Part shown: piece by piece, positions 20,626-32,666 of the stretch
How positions within the stretch are numbered: position 1 is the stretch's first letter
How the letters are laid out: each line of letters starts with the position of its first letter
Assembly (NCBI RefSeq): GCF_040115645.1
Contig: NC_089547.1
Coordinates: forward strand, 5,022,001 to 5,086,000
Source: Euwallacea fornicatus
Lineage: Eukaryota > Arthropoda > Insecta > Coleoptera > Curculionidae
Direction: 5' to 3'
Length of the DNA stretch: 64,000 nt
Program-made: the position numbers and the translations under genes
The notes under the pieces: generated by a model
Database searches by the model: none
What the model was told of the DNA's origin: nothing
What the model saw: the letters and a program-made list of their open reading frames with translations, nothing else

Positions 20626-23600
20626 GCAATACCTTATTATCGAAAATTTATATTTTAAGGGGTGATGATATTATATTAATTAAAATGTAATGTGGATTAA
20701 CCTATTACTCGTAGCAGACACTTGGTTAACTATCATTTCCTTTTTGAAGTTAAAAAGGCAGCATTACTTGAGAAAATTGGGAATCTAAAATTCAGTTGTT
20801 TTCAAGCTTCATTAAAATATTTTAGTGCATTAACTTCTATTTTAGACTTACGCTATGGAAGGGTTGATGTAAGTAGTCCATATTCCTGCAATCGTAGCTT
20901 CAATAATAAAATAATTCGTTGGTTAAATGATCTGTAATAGTATTATCAAAGTAGGGTTGGGTGCGATTTGATACACGCACACTGTTGCCAATTAGTTTCA
21001 CTGCTCTTTTTAAAAATAGGGCCAGTCTCTTTTTGCATATATTGCTCAAGAGTGTATCAATTGTCTTGCACGTACTGTTAATAGAATTAAAGTCAATTTG
21101 TCACATATATTATCAACCTTAGGACGAATATTTGAACCGTTTTTTTTTCTTGTTGCTATTTTCATTAATATTGCTAGAATGCGCCGGCAGCTTGGCTCGG
21201 ACTGACAAGCTGAGGGCCGCCAAAAAAAAGGCGTCGCGACGCCATAAACTGAGGAAGAGGCCATAAAACGAGCACAACTCTAATAAATAACCATTTATGT
21301 CAGTGCGCTGATGTAACGTTTGTTGGGCGTCTAGCATGTCGAGCTGCGTATCTATTACAGAACTAGTTTTGAAATGCCGCATTCAAACCTCTTTTCTGCT
21401 TCATTTGTGATGGGTGTTATTTGCTTTCGTGCGGGTAAAAGCGAATTAGCCGACAATCTTTGCTTTGCTTATATTGAAAGCTGATATATTTTTTATTTGA
21501 GTAAGCCCTCCAGCGAGTACTCTGACGAGTACCGTACTCCAATAAGTACGATATCACATTATGTGGGTGAGTCATTGACTTAATCTTCCTCCAAATTGTC
21601 AAGATCCGACGCCGAAGGTGCTTCCCGTGAGGTTCTATGTAATTTACGCACGAGACTTAAGTATGCGTGATTTTTAATGCGGTAATGTATGATTTTACGT
21701 GTTTCTGTGCAAAAACTGCCCGTAATGCATGTAGTAATAGTAAATATAGATGGTTGGCGCCAGGAAATGAGCATTTCCCATTAAAAAATGCCGTGGCGCT
21801 AGGTTATATCTAGCCGCTTCTTCGGCAAAAATGCAACAGGTTTCTGCGCCAGATCGATGGATGGATAAAGGTTTTGCTTCTTACGTAACTATTGTATTAC
21901 TTAAGCTAAATCCTCGCGGCAGATTCTGCCTCGCAGCGAGCCGAAGCCCCGAAGCCGGAGGACGTTAGGTCGAACCTCAAGTGCGTCCAACCCTCCACTT
22001 TCTTATTTACCGAACCACTCGACTGTCCCTAGAGTTCTTGGCACACTTTCAACCGAACGACCATTCTGGGAAAATTCTTAAAATGGGCGCGAGCCTCTTT
22101 TGTAATCTCAAAAGCCTTCCTGGGTGCTACCATGCAGCCATAAATCTTTCAAATTTTACGATAACACTTCGAGTGAAATTCAATTTGTTCAACTTAAGGT
22201 CAATACAGGAAACAATTATCGACGGTTTAAATTATAATTAAGCATAAGCGGAGGAAGAAGTGGTTCTCGAATCGCACATGAAGCAGGTAGTTAAACTAGG
22301 TGTTTACATGGTGGTCTTCTTCAGCTTGACAAGTTGATATGGCCGAGTCCGGTGTTACACGTAGTGGACCCTGCAAGGCCGAATAGTAGGAAAAATGGGG
22401 AACAGGGGTATGCTGAAGATATTACCTCGTTGTCTTCAGAGATCCGCAAAGTAACACGAAAAAGGCACGCGGAGATTGCGAAATCGGTAAGCGCGCCTTA
22501 TACGGGGTGAGGAGAAAAATGAGATTTTGCGTTCACGACAGAGCCCCTCGTCTAGAACGTTCGCAAAAAAGCGGTAATTGCGGTTGAAACTTAATGGCAG
22601 ATCGTCGAAATGCAATAAGGGATTTTCATAAGCGAGCTGCAAGGGTTGAAAGCTGAAACTCCTGTAGTTTTTTATCTAAAACGGAAGTTTTTCTCGCACT
22701 TTGCAGCCAATTTCCTCTATTTTAACGAGCAACAAAGAAACACGTAGAGGATCCCATACGTGACCTATTCGGTGCAAAGACAAATGATGCCTCTCGAAAA
22801 GGTCTGTTTTGCCATCTCAGGTTGAAGAGTGGACGATTCCTTTACTTTTAAACATTTCAGCTCGCAGCGTTGAGCTCAGTGCAATCAGAACTTTTCCGAT
22901 CCCTCCCATACACAGGTTTCCACGCTCCACCCTGTATAAAAAAAATCACCTAAATTCTTCAGGGGAAATAAAGCGGTAGCGCCCGCACTCCGGTTGATCA
23001 GCCCCGGTTATTACCAACATCATCGTTTTCAATAGCAACAATTGGTCTGTTTACTAAGTGCGTTTAAGGGGCAAAAAGACCACTTGACTGGGGAGCGAAG
23101 TGGCGGACCCGCAGGAACGGATTTGGGAATTTCGACGGCAACCAAAGCAGTTTTTAGGCTTAAAAAGGTTTATTATCAACTTACAAGAATAAATACATGT
23201 ACAGAGTAATTTGCGATAAATGTGGCGGATTATACAGTAAGCGGGATGATAACTCTCAGAAACGACGCAGATTTGATACAATGAGGAGATGCGGGGACGG
23301 TACTCCCCTACAGCGGTCTTCTAGCCAGAATAACGTAAGCTCTTCCGTGGTTCTTCGTCAGTTTTCTCCTTCAGGCAGCGTGAGACAAACGACTTTTTTG
23401 AGCGAGTGCTTGGTGTGGGAAGGGACTTTCAAGGGGGACCAAAGGAGGTGGGAACAAAACTTCTTTTTTCGTTGCAGAACTACTTTATAATACTTTTAAA
23501 TTTCTAAACAGAAAACGACTTAATACACTTCCATAAATAGAAAATAATACGACAATGTTACAACATTCTCTACTGGGAAAATCGTGCGCAACTACCTCTT

Positions 23601-24627
23601 GGTCTAATAAATAATAAATAAATAACTAAGTAATGGGGTAATACTACGTTTACTAAAGGCGTGATGTACGTTGACAAATCTACGGCAATTTACGTGGACT
23701 TTAGTGCGAAGGCCTTGGGCCTTGGGCTAGGAGTGACACGATCCCCTCTCTGCGGTGAATCGCAGAAAACAGAGAACAAACGTGCCTCGAACAATAAATA
23801 AATAAATAAAATCCGGTGCAAAGTTTCTCGAAAAAATGGCTCGATAAATGGCAAATTGGACGCGTCGTATGTGGGCAAATTACAAAAAACGTATAAAAAT
23901 AGAGCACTTGTACTGTATTAGTTGTATTTAGCGGTTAAACTACAGAATACATTATTCTCTGGTTATTTCATTAATATGGTACACATTCAGGTAGTACAAC
24001 GCACTACGTATTATTTACACAACATCGACGATCATCATAGCGCATCCATGTACACAGGGTGGCCGTAAAACATGCACTATTTACAACCTCGTGGGACTTC
24101 GGTCTATTTACCTTCATGCCAGGCGCGGTCGAAACCCACGTGGTGGATGACAGGACGAACGCGTCATCCACCACGTGGCCGACCGCTGATTGGCTCAAAC
24201 TGTAGGTGACGAATCGTTTCACAGGGTTGCAATCAGGGTCATTTTCGTTGCTTCTCCAGGCACTTACGCGCGCATGTCGCTAATAGTTGTTCGTTGATGT
24301 TTGTGAGTTGTTGACATCCTCACATGCCTCAACTTTTAATTGATTGAGTTACGTCAGCGATAAGCGCGCGCATCGTCTTCGTTATATTTTAAGGGAGCCC
24401 GAGTGCGGCCCTGTTCGAACTTGGCGCGCGTCTTTGTTTGGATCGTGCCTGTCTTGAAAGTAAATAGACTTTAGGTTCCCCGGACACCCTGGGTACGTCC
24501 TCCTGGGCGCGCGACCCCCCAACTCACTAAGAATGTACAGACAAAGCTACTTCCGAATAAATACTCTCTAAGTATATACACAAATCTACAGGGTGGCTAT
24601 ACACATATCAAGAAATCACAAAGTATA
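20626..24627. other. Gene-poor region between MRM2 and the fog-like gene
   Basis: About 4 kb with no frame that looks coding on either strand. It should hold the 3' UTR of the fog-like gene. Small features: a 14-bp palindrome GGCGTCGCGACGCC at 21230-21243, AATA-type simple repeats near 23605 and 23791, ACAGGGTG-type motifs at 22928 (minus), 24054 and 24588, and the E-box hairpin at 24126-24186. Confidence 0.4.
24126..24186. repeat. Long hairpin with paired CACGTG E-boxes
   Basis: Arms CCACGTGGTGGATGAC (24136-24151) and GTCATCCACCACGTGG (24163-24178) are a perfect 16-bp inverted repeat around an 11-base loop. Beyond a small internal loop, CGGTCG (24126-24131) pairs with CGACCG (24180-24185). 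Each arm contains a CACGTG E-box. It lies about 450 bp downstream of the stop codon of the fog-like gene, so it may be in its 3' UTR. Confidence 0.75.
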
Positions 24628-25911
24628 TTACCTATTCTGACTGCTCTGCCCGTTTTTATAGCCGAACAAATACGTAAGGTCCTCCACTGGCAAAGACCTG
24701 TAAAATGCACCATTTTTAAATTTGCTGGGGCCCAGATTCAGGTGTTTTCTAGAAAACCTTAGAATGATCGGCTTGGGGTCCTGGGGCGACCACTTGGGTG
24801 GTAGTGTGAAGAGCGTTTTATGGGCTTTCTCCAGGGGGGGAGCAGTCGCGATTTCGTTAAAGAAATTACCAGTTTGACGGTCGACGTCTCTGGTGTGGTG
24901 GTTCACGCCTTCCTGCTGGATTTTCGAGTCCATATCTGGGAACCTCACGAAGCCCGCGGCTTCGGGGCGGCTGCGAGTTATCGGAGACTCCTCCATCGGG
25001 AATCGCACGAGGTTTCTGGTCTTGGAACCGATTCCCGTGAACTTCACGTCGGCCAGCGGGTGGTAGGTGGTAGCCACTGGGTGATAGGTGGTGATCTTCG
25101 GGGTGGTGCTCGAGGGCATTGTAGTTGTGACCTCTTCGGCGAGTGTGGTCATTTCCGTGGTGGTTGTGGTAGGAACTGCCGTTACGGTGGTAGTTTCGAT
25201 CTCAGCGGTGGTTGGCTGGGTCAGGACTTCGGTGGTGTCACGGAGGAACGTAGTGGTGACTAATTCCGTAGTGACTAGTTCGGTTTGGGTAGTAGAGGCC
25301 TCAGTGCTGGTAGTAACGAGCTTCCTCAGCTGCTCCTCGTACCCATCTTCCTCTGTCTTATCGCCCCCTTTGCTGCTGTCTCCCTCGCTCTCCCTTGTAG
25401 TGGGAGTCACAATAATGGCCATATCCATCTCCTCTACCTCTTCTGGGGTGTCGTTAGTGTAGTCAACTTCATAGTCCCCGAACAAAGGAATGTCCACCTT
25501 CGTCGGTTGTTGCGAGTTGGCTTCTTCATCGAGTATCGTTTCGTAGTCCAAGGAGCTCCCGAACTGGGCATTCAACTTTTGCATCAAAAACTCCAAATGC
25601 TTGGATTCGTCTATCTTAATGATCTTCACGCAGCGCCCCATTGGGTCAGAACTGTACCCTTCGGCGCAGGGAGGCAGGTTCTCCAACGAGAATGTCGGCG
25701 CTACAAACACGCTCTTGGGGACTATACGTCTCTTGGGAGTCATCTCGTGGGCTTGCTTGTGGTTCTGGTCGTCGACCAGCAACCAGGCCTCCCAGGAAAC
25801 GTCCCGGTTCTTCTCATTTAACAACCCGGAGGGGAACGCACGCACCGTAACGAACAAACTGAGCACCAACAGCAAATAGTTCAAATGTACCATTATTATG
25901 CAGGGCTTCAT
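24628..25911 (-). CDS. Secreted Thr-rich protein, folded gastrulation (fog)-like
   Basis: Single minus-strand frame of 427 residues from the ATG at 25911. The first 26 residues (MKPCIIMVHLNYLLLVLSLF...) form a signal peptide. A conserved-looking N-terminal block follows: SWEAWLL, KRRIVPKSVFVAP, LPPCAEGYSSDPMGRCVKI and FLMQKLNAQFGS. From memory this resembles the FOG N-terminal domain of folded gastrulation, a ligand for the GPCR Mist that drives apical constriction; I hold this with moderate confidence. Residues about 200-290 are Thr/Val-rich and mucin-like, a likely O-glycosylation region, and the tail is basic. The frame ends at AATAGGTAATA, where a GT donor overlaps the last codons, so a further 3' exon cannot be excluded. 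Another mucin-like insect family is the alternative. Confidence 0.55.
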   Translation of the reverse strand: MKPCIIMVHLNYLLLVLSLFVTVRAFPSGLLNEKNRDVSWEAWLLVDDQNHKQAHEMTPKRRIVPKSVFVAPTFSLENLPPCAEGYSSDPMGRCVKIIKIDESKHLEFLMQKLNAQFGSSLDYETILDEEANSQQPTKVDIPLFGDYEVDYTNDTPEEVEEMDMAIIVTPTTRESEGDSSKGGDKTEEDGYEEQLRKLVTTSTEASTTQTELVTTELVTTTFLRDTTEVLTQPTTAEIETTTVTAVPTTTTTEMTTLAEEVTTTMPSSTTPKITTYHPVATTYHPLADVKFTGIGSKTRNLVRFPMEESPITRSRPEAAGFVRFPDMDSKIQQEGVNHHTRDVDRQTGNFFNEIATAPPLEKAHKTLFTLPPKWSPQDPKPIILRFSRKHLNLGPSKFKNGAFYRSLPVEDLTYLFGYKNGQSSQNR

Positions 25912-25917
25912 CACAAC

Positions 25918-26022
25918 TCACATCACGTCTTGAGGATGAACGATGCTCTTCGAAGAGGGTCTAGGCTCGGACTGTCGCTCTGGAACATCTGGACGAGCCT
26001 TTTTTCTACCGTTCGGCAAAAC
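25918..26022 (-). other. Probable 5' leader exon part of the fog-like gene with a short upstream frame
   Basis: A pyrimidine-rich acceptor (TTTCTTTCCAG) ends at 26023; the next 34 codons (VLPNGRKKARPDVPERQSEP...) are open and stop at TGA (25920-25918), six bases before the fog-like ATG and in the same frame. A strong donor AT|GTGAGT overlaps the TGA. The open part joins in phase with the ATG-containing exon at 32628-32666. Confidence 0.4.
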
Positions 26023-28014
26023 CTGGAAAGAAAGAAAAATAAATAGGATTTGACGAAAGTGCGATTTTATTACTGTAACAAATGGTTTGTTGTCAGTTTT
26101 GGGCAAGAAAATTCCATTAAAGAGTTGGAGCGGTGCCAGCGATTGTTTTGAATGGGGGTACCGGCGATTGACGAGTGGGTGATTGATTTGGGCAGGAGCT
26201 TGGATATGGGTATTTGCGTAGCAAGTAGCGCAACGTAGATGAAACGTAATTACGCGGATGTGGCGGAGGTGAACTTCGCGTGAAATGGCGATTCGTGCGT
26301 AGAAACGTAGAGAAACCCACGCCCTTTGAGATAACGAGCGCCTTCGCCATATCGTCGAGAATCGCACGTCTGCTTAGGGACCAACAGCAATTCTCCCTAG
26401 AAAAATGGGAAAAGACACATCAATTGTGCGAAAGAAGTTTTCTCTAAAATTAGAGACACCTACGCTGCCTCGGTTAAAAATAGTGCAAATCAGGACCTGA
26501 AAGTTTATTTACGAGATTAACAAGAAGTTCTGAGATAACGTTCACCTTGTGCAAAAAAATCGATCTTATCTGAAGCCTTGAATAAATCCATATGAAACGA
26601 TACATGCATTAGTACTCTTGGTTCAAAACGATGGCTTTGAGACCAATTAAAAGCCCATTTAAACGAGCCGAAAAATGCGGAAATATCTGAAATAATGCGT
26701 TCGAAGCTGATTATATACCAAACTAAACCGAGTACAAAAACCCTAAGACAAATCAGGTTCTATGACCCTGATGATGTATTTTTTCCATTTATCTCCAAGA
26801 TTGGGTCGTTGCACGCTCACGGTTTTGTCATCATCACAATCAGGCACCGAAAAATAATGGGAAAACCATTTGAGTGTGCTCGTAATAACGATTTCATGTA
26901 AGCGGGATAAATGGATGTGCGTCTAATTCGTTCTGGACTGCCATCTGGGCATAATGGAGGCCGTAATTCATTCAACTTTAAATTGCATTAGATAGCGGCG
27001 GACGCTGCCACTGCTCTCAAACTCATTTAACACCAATTTAACCGAAACACTTGGAACAGAGAGACAAGCAGTCTCAACGTTTCGACGAAAACAATCTGGA
27101 TCGAACAGGACCGGAGCTACAGACATTTTCTTGACAATTGGCGACTGCGATTGTTTAGTTGGAAAATCGATGAGAGATATTAACAGACTTTTGGCGCCAT
27201 CTCGTAGTGACTCATTAGTAAACCAACCCCCAGTCTTCTTCACGTTATGGCGAAGGCGGGGTTTCAGGACGAATGCCCAAAAAACGAAGTTCTCAATAGG
27301 AGATCGATGCAGACCTCAAATGCGCGATTTCGAGGTTCAAACCGCTTCATGTCACGTTATCAATTTTTCTCAATATCTCTGTTTATTTGCGCGTATTTAC
27401 ATACATACACTGTACAACCTTTATCTTTGCTCATTGACAGTGGTCGTTGTTTCCTGATTTAATATGAATGTGGAGCGCAATCAGTACCAGAAAGCAAACA
27501 TGAAATAATCAGCGTGGACGATTTTTTCTTCTCAATAATTGACAAAGGATAAACAACCCGTCAAGTTTACTATAAATATTTTATAATCGTGATTTATGTT
27601 GCCTTGTGATCCGACAATTACATACACAAGATCATAAATCAGTTTTGGCGGATAAAAAAGGCAGATCGGGAGAGTGTTTCGTCCTAAAAGGAACATTTAT
27701 TTCACAGTTTTGCACGCGATTCAATAGAGCCGATTGGGCAATACTGGTTCTTATTAAACGTCCGAGCAATCCCCCCCAAATAGTTTCCTCGCGTCAATCC
27801 GTAACGATTCAGCTCCGGACCCACCTGGCTGGGCACCAAAACCGAATGGCGAACTGCGTGCAGCCCTGCAATAGCGCCGATCAGCACAAGTTACCGTATC
27901 TTGACAATAAGGTGACTGGCGCGTCCGCGTTGGGAAAATTTTGGTAACTTGACAACATGAAAGCTCAAGTTGTTCAATAACTAATACAGGACAACATGCT
28001 ATGGAATCGTTCCC

Positions 28015-28420
28015 GTGGATGGACGGCTCCAGGATATTCAATAATGCACAGGGTGGGAAAAAATTGGGTTTCCAGAAGTGGAGAAAATCGGGTCGAAAAA
28101 TTCGTTTAAAGAGGGGGTTTCTACAGACGGATCAGCCCCAGTGAGCAGAAAATCCAAGAACCCGCTTGATATACACGGTGTTTTATGTGAAAAACGTGGA
28201 GTTTTAGCGTCGCAAGCAGGGCCTCATGGCGACTTAAATCACTCCGAAACCCACGAGGATGGTTATAGGAGATTTCGTTAAGGAATTGTCTCTTGTCTTT
28301 CGGAATAGTCAGTAACACACACGGGGTGTTCGATGAAAAACGTCGCTTTTCGTACTTAGGGATGCTCCAGGATAGTTAAAGAAATCATGCCGAAACCCCC
28401 TTTAGAAGGGCTAAAAAGAT
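28015..28420. repeat. Cluster of diverged repeat copies with ACA(C/G)GG(G)TG ends
   Basis: Copies starting near 28170 and 28317 share ACACGG(G)GTGTT, then ATG(TG)AAAAACGT, then about 60 bases later CCGAAACCC. A third, more distant piece near 28022 shares GGCTCCAGGATA and ACAGGGTG. Spacing is about 145 bp. They look like decayed non-coding mobile elements or tandemly duplicated pieces; no coding frame or terminal inverted repeat is intact. Confidence 0.4.
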
Positions 28421-29155
28421 GCGCTAATTGTCTTGTTGTGAATATGCCGCACGACAAAGTGTAGCTTTCGCGTCCCGAACCTGGCCTCAGAAAGGCTCCC
28501 CTGCAGCCCCTGAAAGACCCATTTCCCACGAAGGAATTCCAATTTTAGGGCTTCGAGTCAGCGATTTCTTAAGGTTAACGCTGCGAACTGATGCGAGCCA
28601 CTAATTACTTCTTGACAATATTACGAATGTGAAGGAATGTTAATTAACTGACATATTGCGCACGTGAGAATTCTCAAAAATGCTGTTTATAAGGGAATTT
28701 AATGCCAGAATGGACTTCCTTCTTGGGCAATAATAACCAGCAAGTGCCATAAATCATCGCGCAAGGCCGCTGGGAGGAGAAGAAAAGGTTAATACCGAAA
28801 TTGCGGCAATTGCTGACGCAAACCATCGAATGGACCATTAAAAACAATTTGTTAAAGCGAAGTTAATTGTGAACACGTTTTCTGTTCATATTCTTATCGG
28901 GATCGCTTTGATTGACGTGTCAAACGACTTTTTCCAGGTTCAAGTGACGGAGAACAAGAAACTGCTCACGCTCCTTGAACAATGGTCCGCGTCGAGATTT
29001 CTATGACCTGCGATTTTTTTCCGCCTTTAATTACCTTCTGATTGTTTTATCGGTCGATGGAGCTCCAAACGGATTCACTTAGACCTCAGAAAAATTCGTC
29101 GTTACAATTTCTCCAGCGAGAGCCCCAGAAACGACTCTCACCAACTCGACCAAGC

Positions 29156-29160
<5 letters not shown>

Positions 29161-29186
<26 letters not shown>
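29161..29186. repeat. (CT)n microsatellite
   Basis: Uninterrupted CT dinucleotide run of 13 units. Confidence 0.9.
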
Positions 29187-31674
29187 TCCTCACCTCAACA
29201 GCTCAATCCTCTCGAGGAACGAAAACTCAAAAATCCGGTCTCGGCGATATATCCGAAAAAAAAATACACGTTTTCTTTGACGAGTACCGAAAACAAACAA
29301 ACTTCTAGTACCACCACGAACAAAAACGCGCACACGCGATCGAGTACCCTCGACTCTGCTCGCACCTCTTGCGGCCGATCAAGCAGACTTCACAGTACTA
29401 CTGGACCGTGTCCGAGCCCAGATAGGTCCAAGTTGTGAAAAGTCGAGATGTCAATAGACGGACCCTGGGGAATTGATTGGTATTGGTACCACCTTACAGG
29501 GACGGGCCTAGGCGGCCCACCATCGCGCCGTATCGATGTCTACTTCGTCGGTAGTATCGACAAATAGGGCTTTAATAAGCGTTAAAGGAAGATTCCGCTT
29601 AATGTGCGCTGTAGCTAATTGGGACCTGCATCATCTATACAAAGAGTCACTATCAGGTAAAATTTTTATGGCCTCATTTCGAGCGGCTTTCGTGCTTTCT
29701 GACTGGGCACTTTCGGTCCTTCAAATCACGAAGCGGGAGTGCCATAAAGGAAGGCACACAATTGCAAACGACCGAGCCCTTGAAGAACCCCCCATAAATT
29801 CCTCATTCCGTACCTGTGTTACCATCTCGGTGTCACATGACCGAGCTGAATGAAATACGAAACGAGTGCTTTGACGGGCAGCGATAAATAATTGTTTTCT
29901 TACACTTTTACTACTACTGCGTTTACGGCAGAATTGGCTGCAGGCACTGCCACGGCTTACAGGGGGTTGGAAGTCGCGGGGTTGCAGCGACGACCTGCTC
30001 GATTTGATTCGAAAATGTTGTCGTTAAAATCGTAAGGCTTATTGACAAAATGGTGAATGAACTCTGTGGTCCGCTTAGACCGTGACTGTCGCTTTATACG
30101 CTTAAATAGAAACGGGGAATATTTTTTCCGACAATATGGTGAATTGAATGTGCGCGCGTCGCGCTTTCTGGCATTATTTCCACGCGTGTAAGTGGCATTT
30201 TTCTTGCCAAGGGAGAAACCAGTTGCGTAGCGAATCAACGCGCATGTCCCTTAAGGCGACGCTGGCAAGTGCTGCGCTGGGGCATGAGGGTAAGCCCACG
30301 TTTTACCGATTTCGTCGTCCTTTACGCAACTGGAATTTGAGGGTTTCAAACTGTTTCTCGGCTTTTATAGCCCATTACAAAAGACGTGACATCCGAAAAG
30401 GTACCCAATCGGTTACGGTTCTTGCTCCAGCGAGAACAAGGCAATGATCACGTAACTGCCGCCCACTACAAGCTTTTCCAAGGGCTGTTTTGGGGGGTGA
30501 ACCTTGAATGAAAGAACCTTAATTTCTAAAAAAACACACACGCACACACAATTGCATGCCGGAATAGAATTACAAATTTGCCTCAGTAATAACTGCCATA
30601 TCACCAGAACATTGCGCAAATTGTTCTTATTCATAACAATTTTATAACATGGCAATTCACTTTCCTTTTTTTTTATTATGCAAATCCCCGCATGGTATTT
30701 ATTTTCCTTGTATTGAGACAAATTAAATTAATTTATTTTCTAATAGAATCGACTAACAAGGGTTGCCAATGCGCACATTCGGTTCCACAGTAATGACCGC
30801 GTGGCAAATGAACTAAATATTGATTAAATATGTAATTTTGTAATTTGTTGAAATATGTATTGCCATTGTTTATGCGGCTGATTGCGGCACACAGGTATAC
30901 AGGAATGTTTTTCCTATGCCAAAAGAGGTCAAGTGATTGGATTTTGTATAAAACGGACAAATTATGAGTGAAATACGGAGAAACTGGCATATTTGCGATA
31001 TTAAGCGTTTCTACAATTAGCGGTCGATAGAGAAATGCAAACAAAACTAATAAATCTCGTGTTTTTCTGAAGAACCACTTGGATGTCTCACAAAATATGG
31101 ATTTCCTCCCACTGTCTCACCATCTGACGTCACACGAAAATGACAGCGAACGCAGTGCCATCGCAAGGGGAGTTCCTTAAATTCGTGACTGAAACGTTTT
31201 GATGGATTTCCGGGGCCCCGATTCAAAAATTAACGGAAAACCACAACAAGCGTCGATGAGACCAATTTTCAATGTCGTGTGATCTATTTAAAAGTCTTAA
31301 GATTTGTGAATCGGCAATTGAGGCGTTCAGCTTTTGAGTTCGCCCTTGTGAACTTCCTTGATTTCCAGGTGAGCCGTGCGAGGCAGCTTTGCCCACGCAA
31401 CCAGTCATACGCACATGGATTATTCCTTGGCGAAATGCAAGAAAACTCCACGTTCTCACTTTCATTCTTTTCGTTTAAATTAAAAACGATGTTGCAGTCC
31501 AAAATAGAACTTCTTTCATCTTCGTGCCGTATTCCTTTTGCCGGAGCTATTCGCGAAACGATAAAACTTAACGACTTCCCTAGAAAATAAGGTTAAATCA
31601 CCGGTGCCCGTTTATTTTCTCTAGTTCCGTTTATCATTTGCTCGCGTTTCTTGTAAAACCCGTGTAGGTTTCAC

Positions 31675-31685
31675 TATAAAAGGGG
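31675..31685 (+). promoter_or_regulatory. TATA-box-like TATAAAAGGGG without an adjacent gene
   Basis: Strong TATA consensus on the plus strand. No coding frame follows for several kb on that strand. Confidence 0.3.
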
Positions 31686-32627
31686 TCCCACGTACTAGCC
31701 CGCATTTTGATAATTTCGCAAAGGATCCGATTTTTGCCGCGCGAAAACACGGCCGTAAATCTTTTCGGCTTTGTTTTCGTTTAGGACGGGTGTTTTGGCC
31801 TTTGTCGGTGCGTGGAGATGGTTTTTTTAGAGCCGCGCGGTAAAATCCTGCGGCCATTAATCAATTTGAAGTCGCTAGCGCCATCTCCGCCCTAAAGCGC
31901 AAAACGCATGTGGTTTTCTTGACGCATGGTGAACCCGGTCCATTAGTAACTCCCAGTATGCCGTTTTTGGGGGTTTACGGTGTTTTCCTTGTAATTATAC
32001 GCGAATTTACGTATACACACATTCTCCCCTTAAACCAACAAAGATCAGGCGCTTATTGCCACCTCCCGTGGTTTACGACTGTAGCAGCAAGGTGCGGTTT
32101 AACCCACCAGGTTTTTGTTAGGTTTATTTGGATTTCGTTTCGGGCGTCTTCCTCGACCACATACTTCATTCGACACGGGCGCCCGCAATGAAACCACAAT
32201 AATCGAACGCAAATAATCGCCCATATTGGCACTTTTACCACTTTTACTTTCAAAAATTAACGCTCCAAATAAGCAGAAATCGCAAGGACTTACATCCGCC
32301 TTTGATCGTTCGGTTGCGCTCGGGTGCAATTCAATCCAAAGCCCGGCCGTTATAGCCCTGATGACGTCACAATAACAATAAACAACAACAACAACAACAA
32401 CACAGTAATATTTGATACAGTTAAACGTGGCTAAACAAAAAGTCATGCGATGCGATTAAGGTAACGGTCATGGCACACGAATCGCCTTTTTTACGCTAAT
32501 TACACAGAATTAAAATGCTTTTCTTTGCGTACCGTGAGAATAGACTAAGACATGTCTGATGGGGTCATTAGAATCAGTGGAATTTGAAACCACGAAAATG
32601 ACTGGACAAAATGGTGAACTGACTTAC

Positions 32628-32666
32628 TTCTTGTAGGGGGGATTCAAAGTCTTCGATTTCCATTGC
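32628..32666 (-). other. Candidate leader exon carrying ATG (MEIEDFESPLQE)
   Basis: A 39-base stretch flanked by a good acceptor (CTCCTTTTCAG) and donor (GTAAGTCAG) on the minus strand. It contains ATG at 32663 and 12 open codons, ending in phase 0. It joins in frame to the leader exon at 26022-25918, giving a 46-codon frame that ends just before the fog-like start. Small size means chance cannot be ruled out. Confidence 0.3.

Larger units (their letters stand above)
26024..32627. other. Long gene-poor stretch, probably leader introns of the fog-like gene
   Basis: No protein-coding gene recognised. Contents: a cluster of related degenerate repeats at 28015-28420, a CT microsatellite at 29161-29186, a TATAAAAGGGG box at 31675 and an AAC-type simple repeat near 32382-32400. 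Confidence 0.4.

Noticed and set aside
25088..25821. Long plus-strand frames opposite the fog-like gene
   Set aside because: They mirror the Thr/Val-rich repeat of the minus-strand gene; the minus frame has the signal peptide and conserved block.
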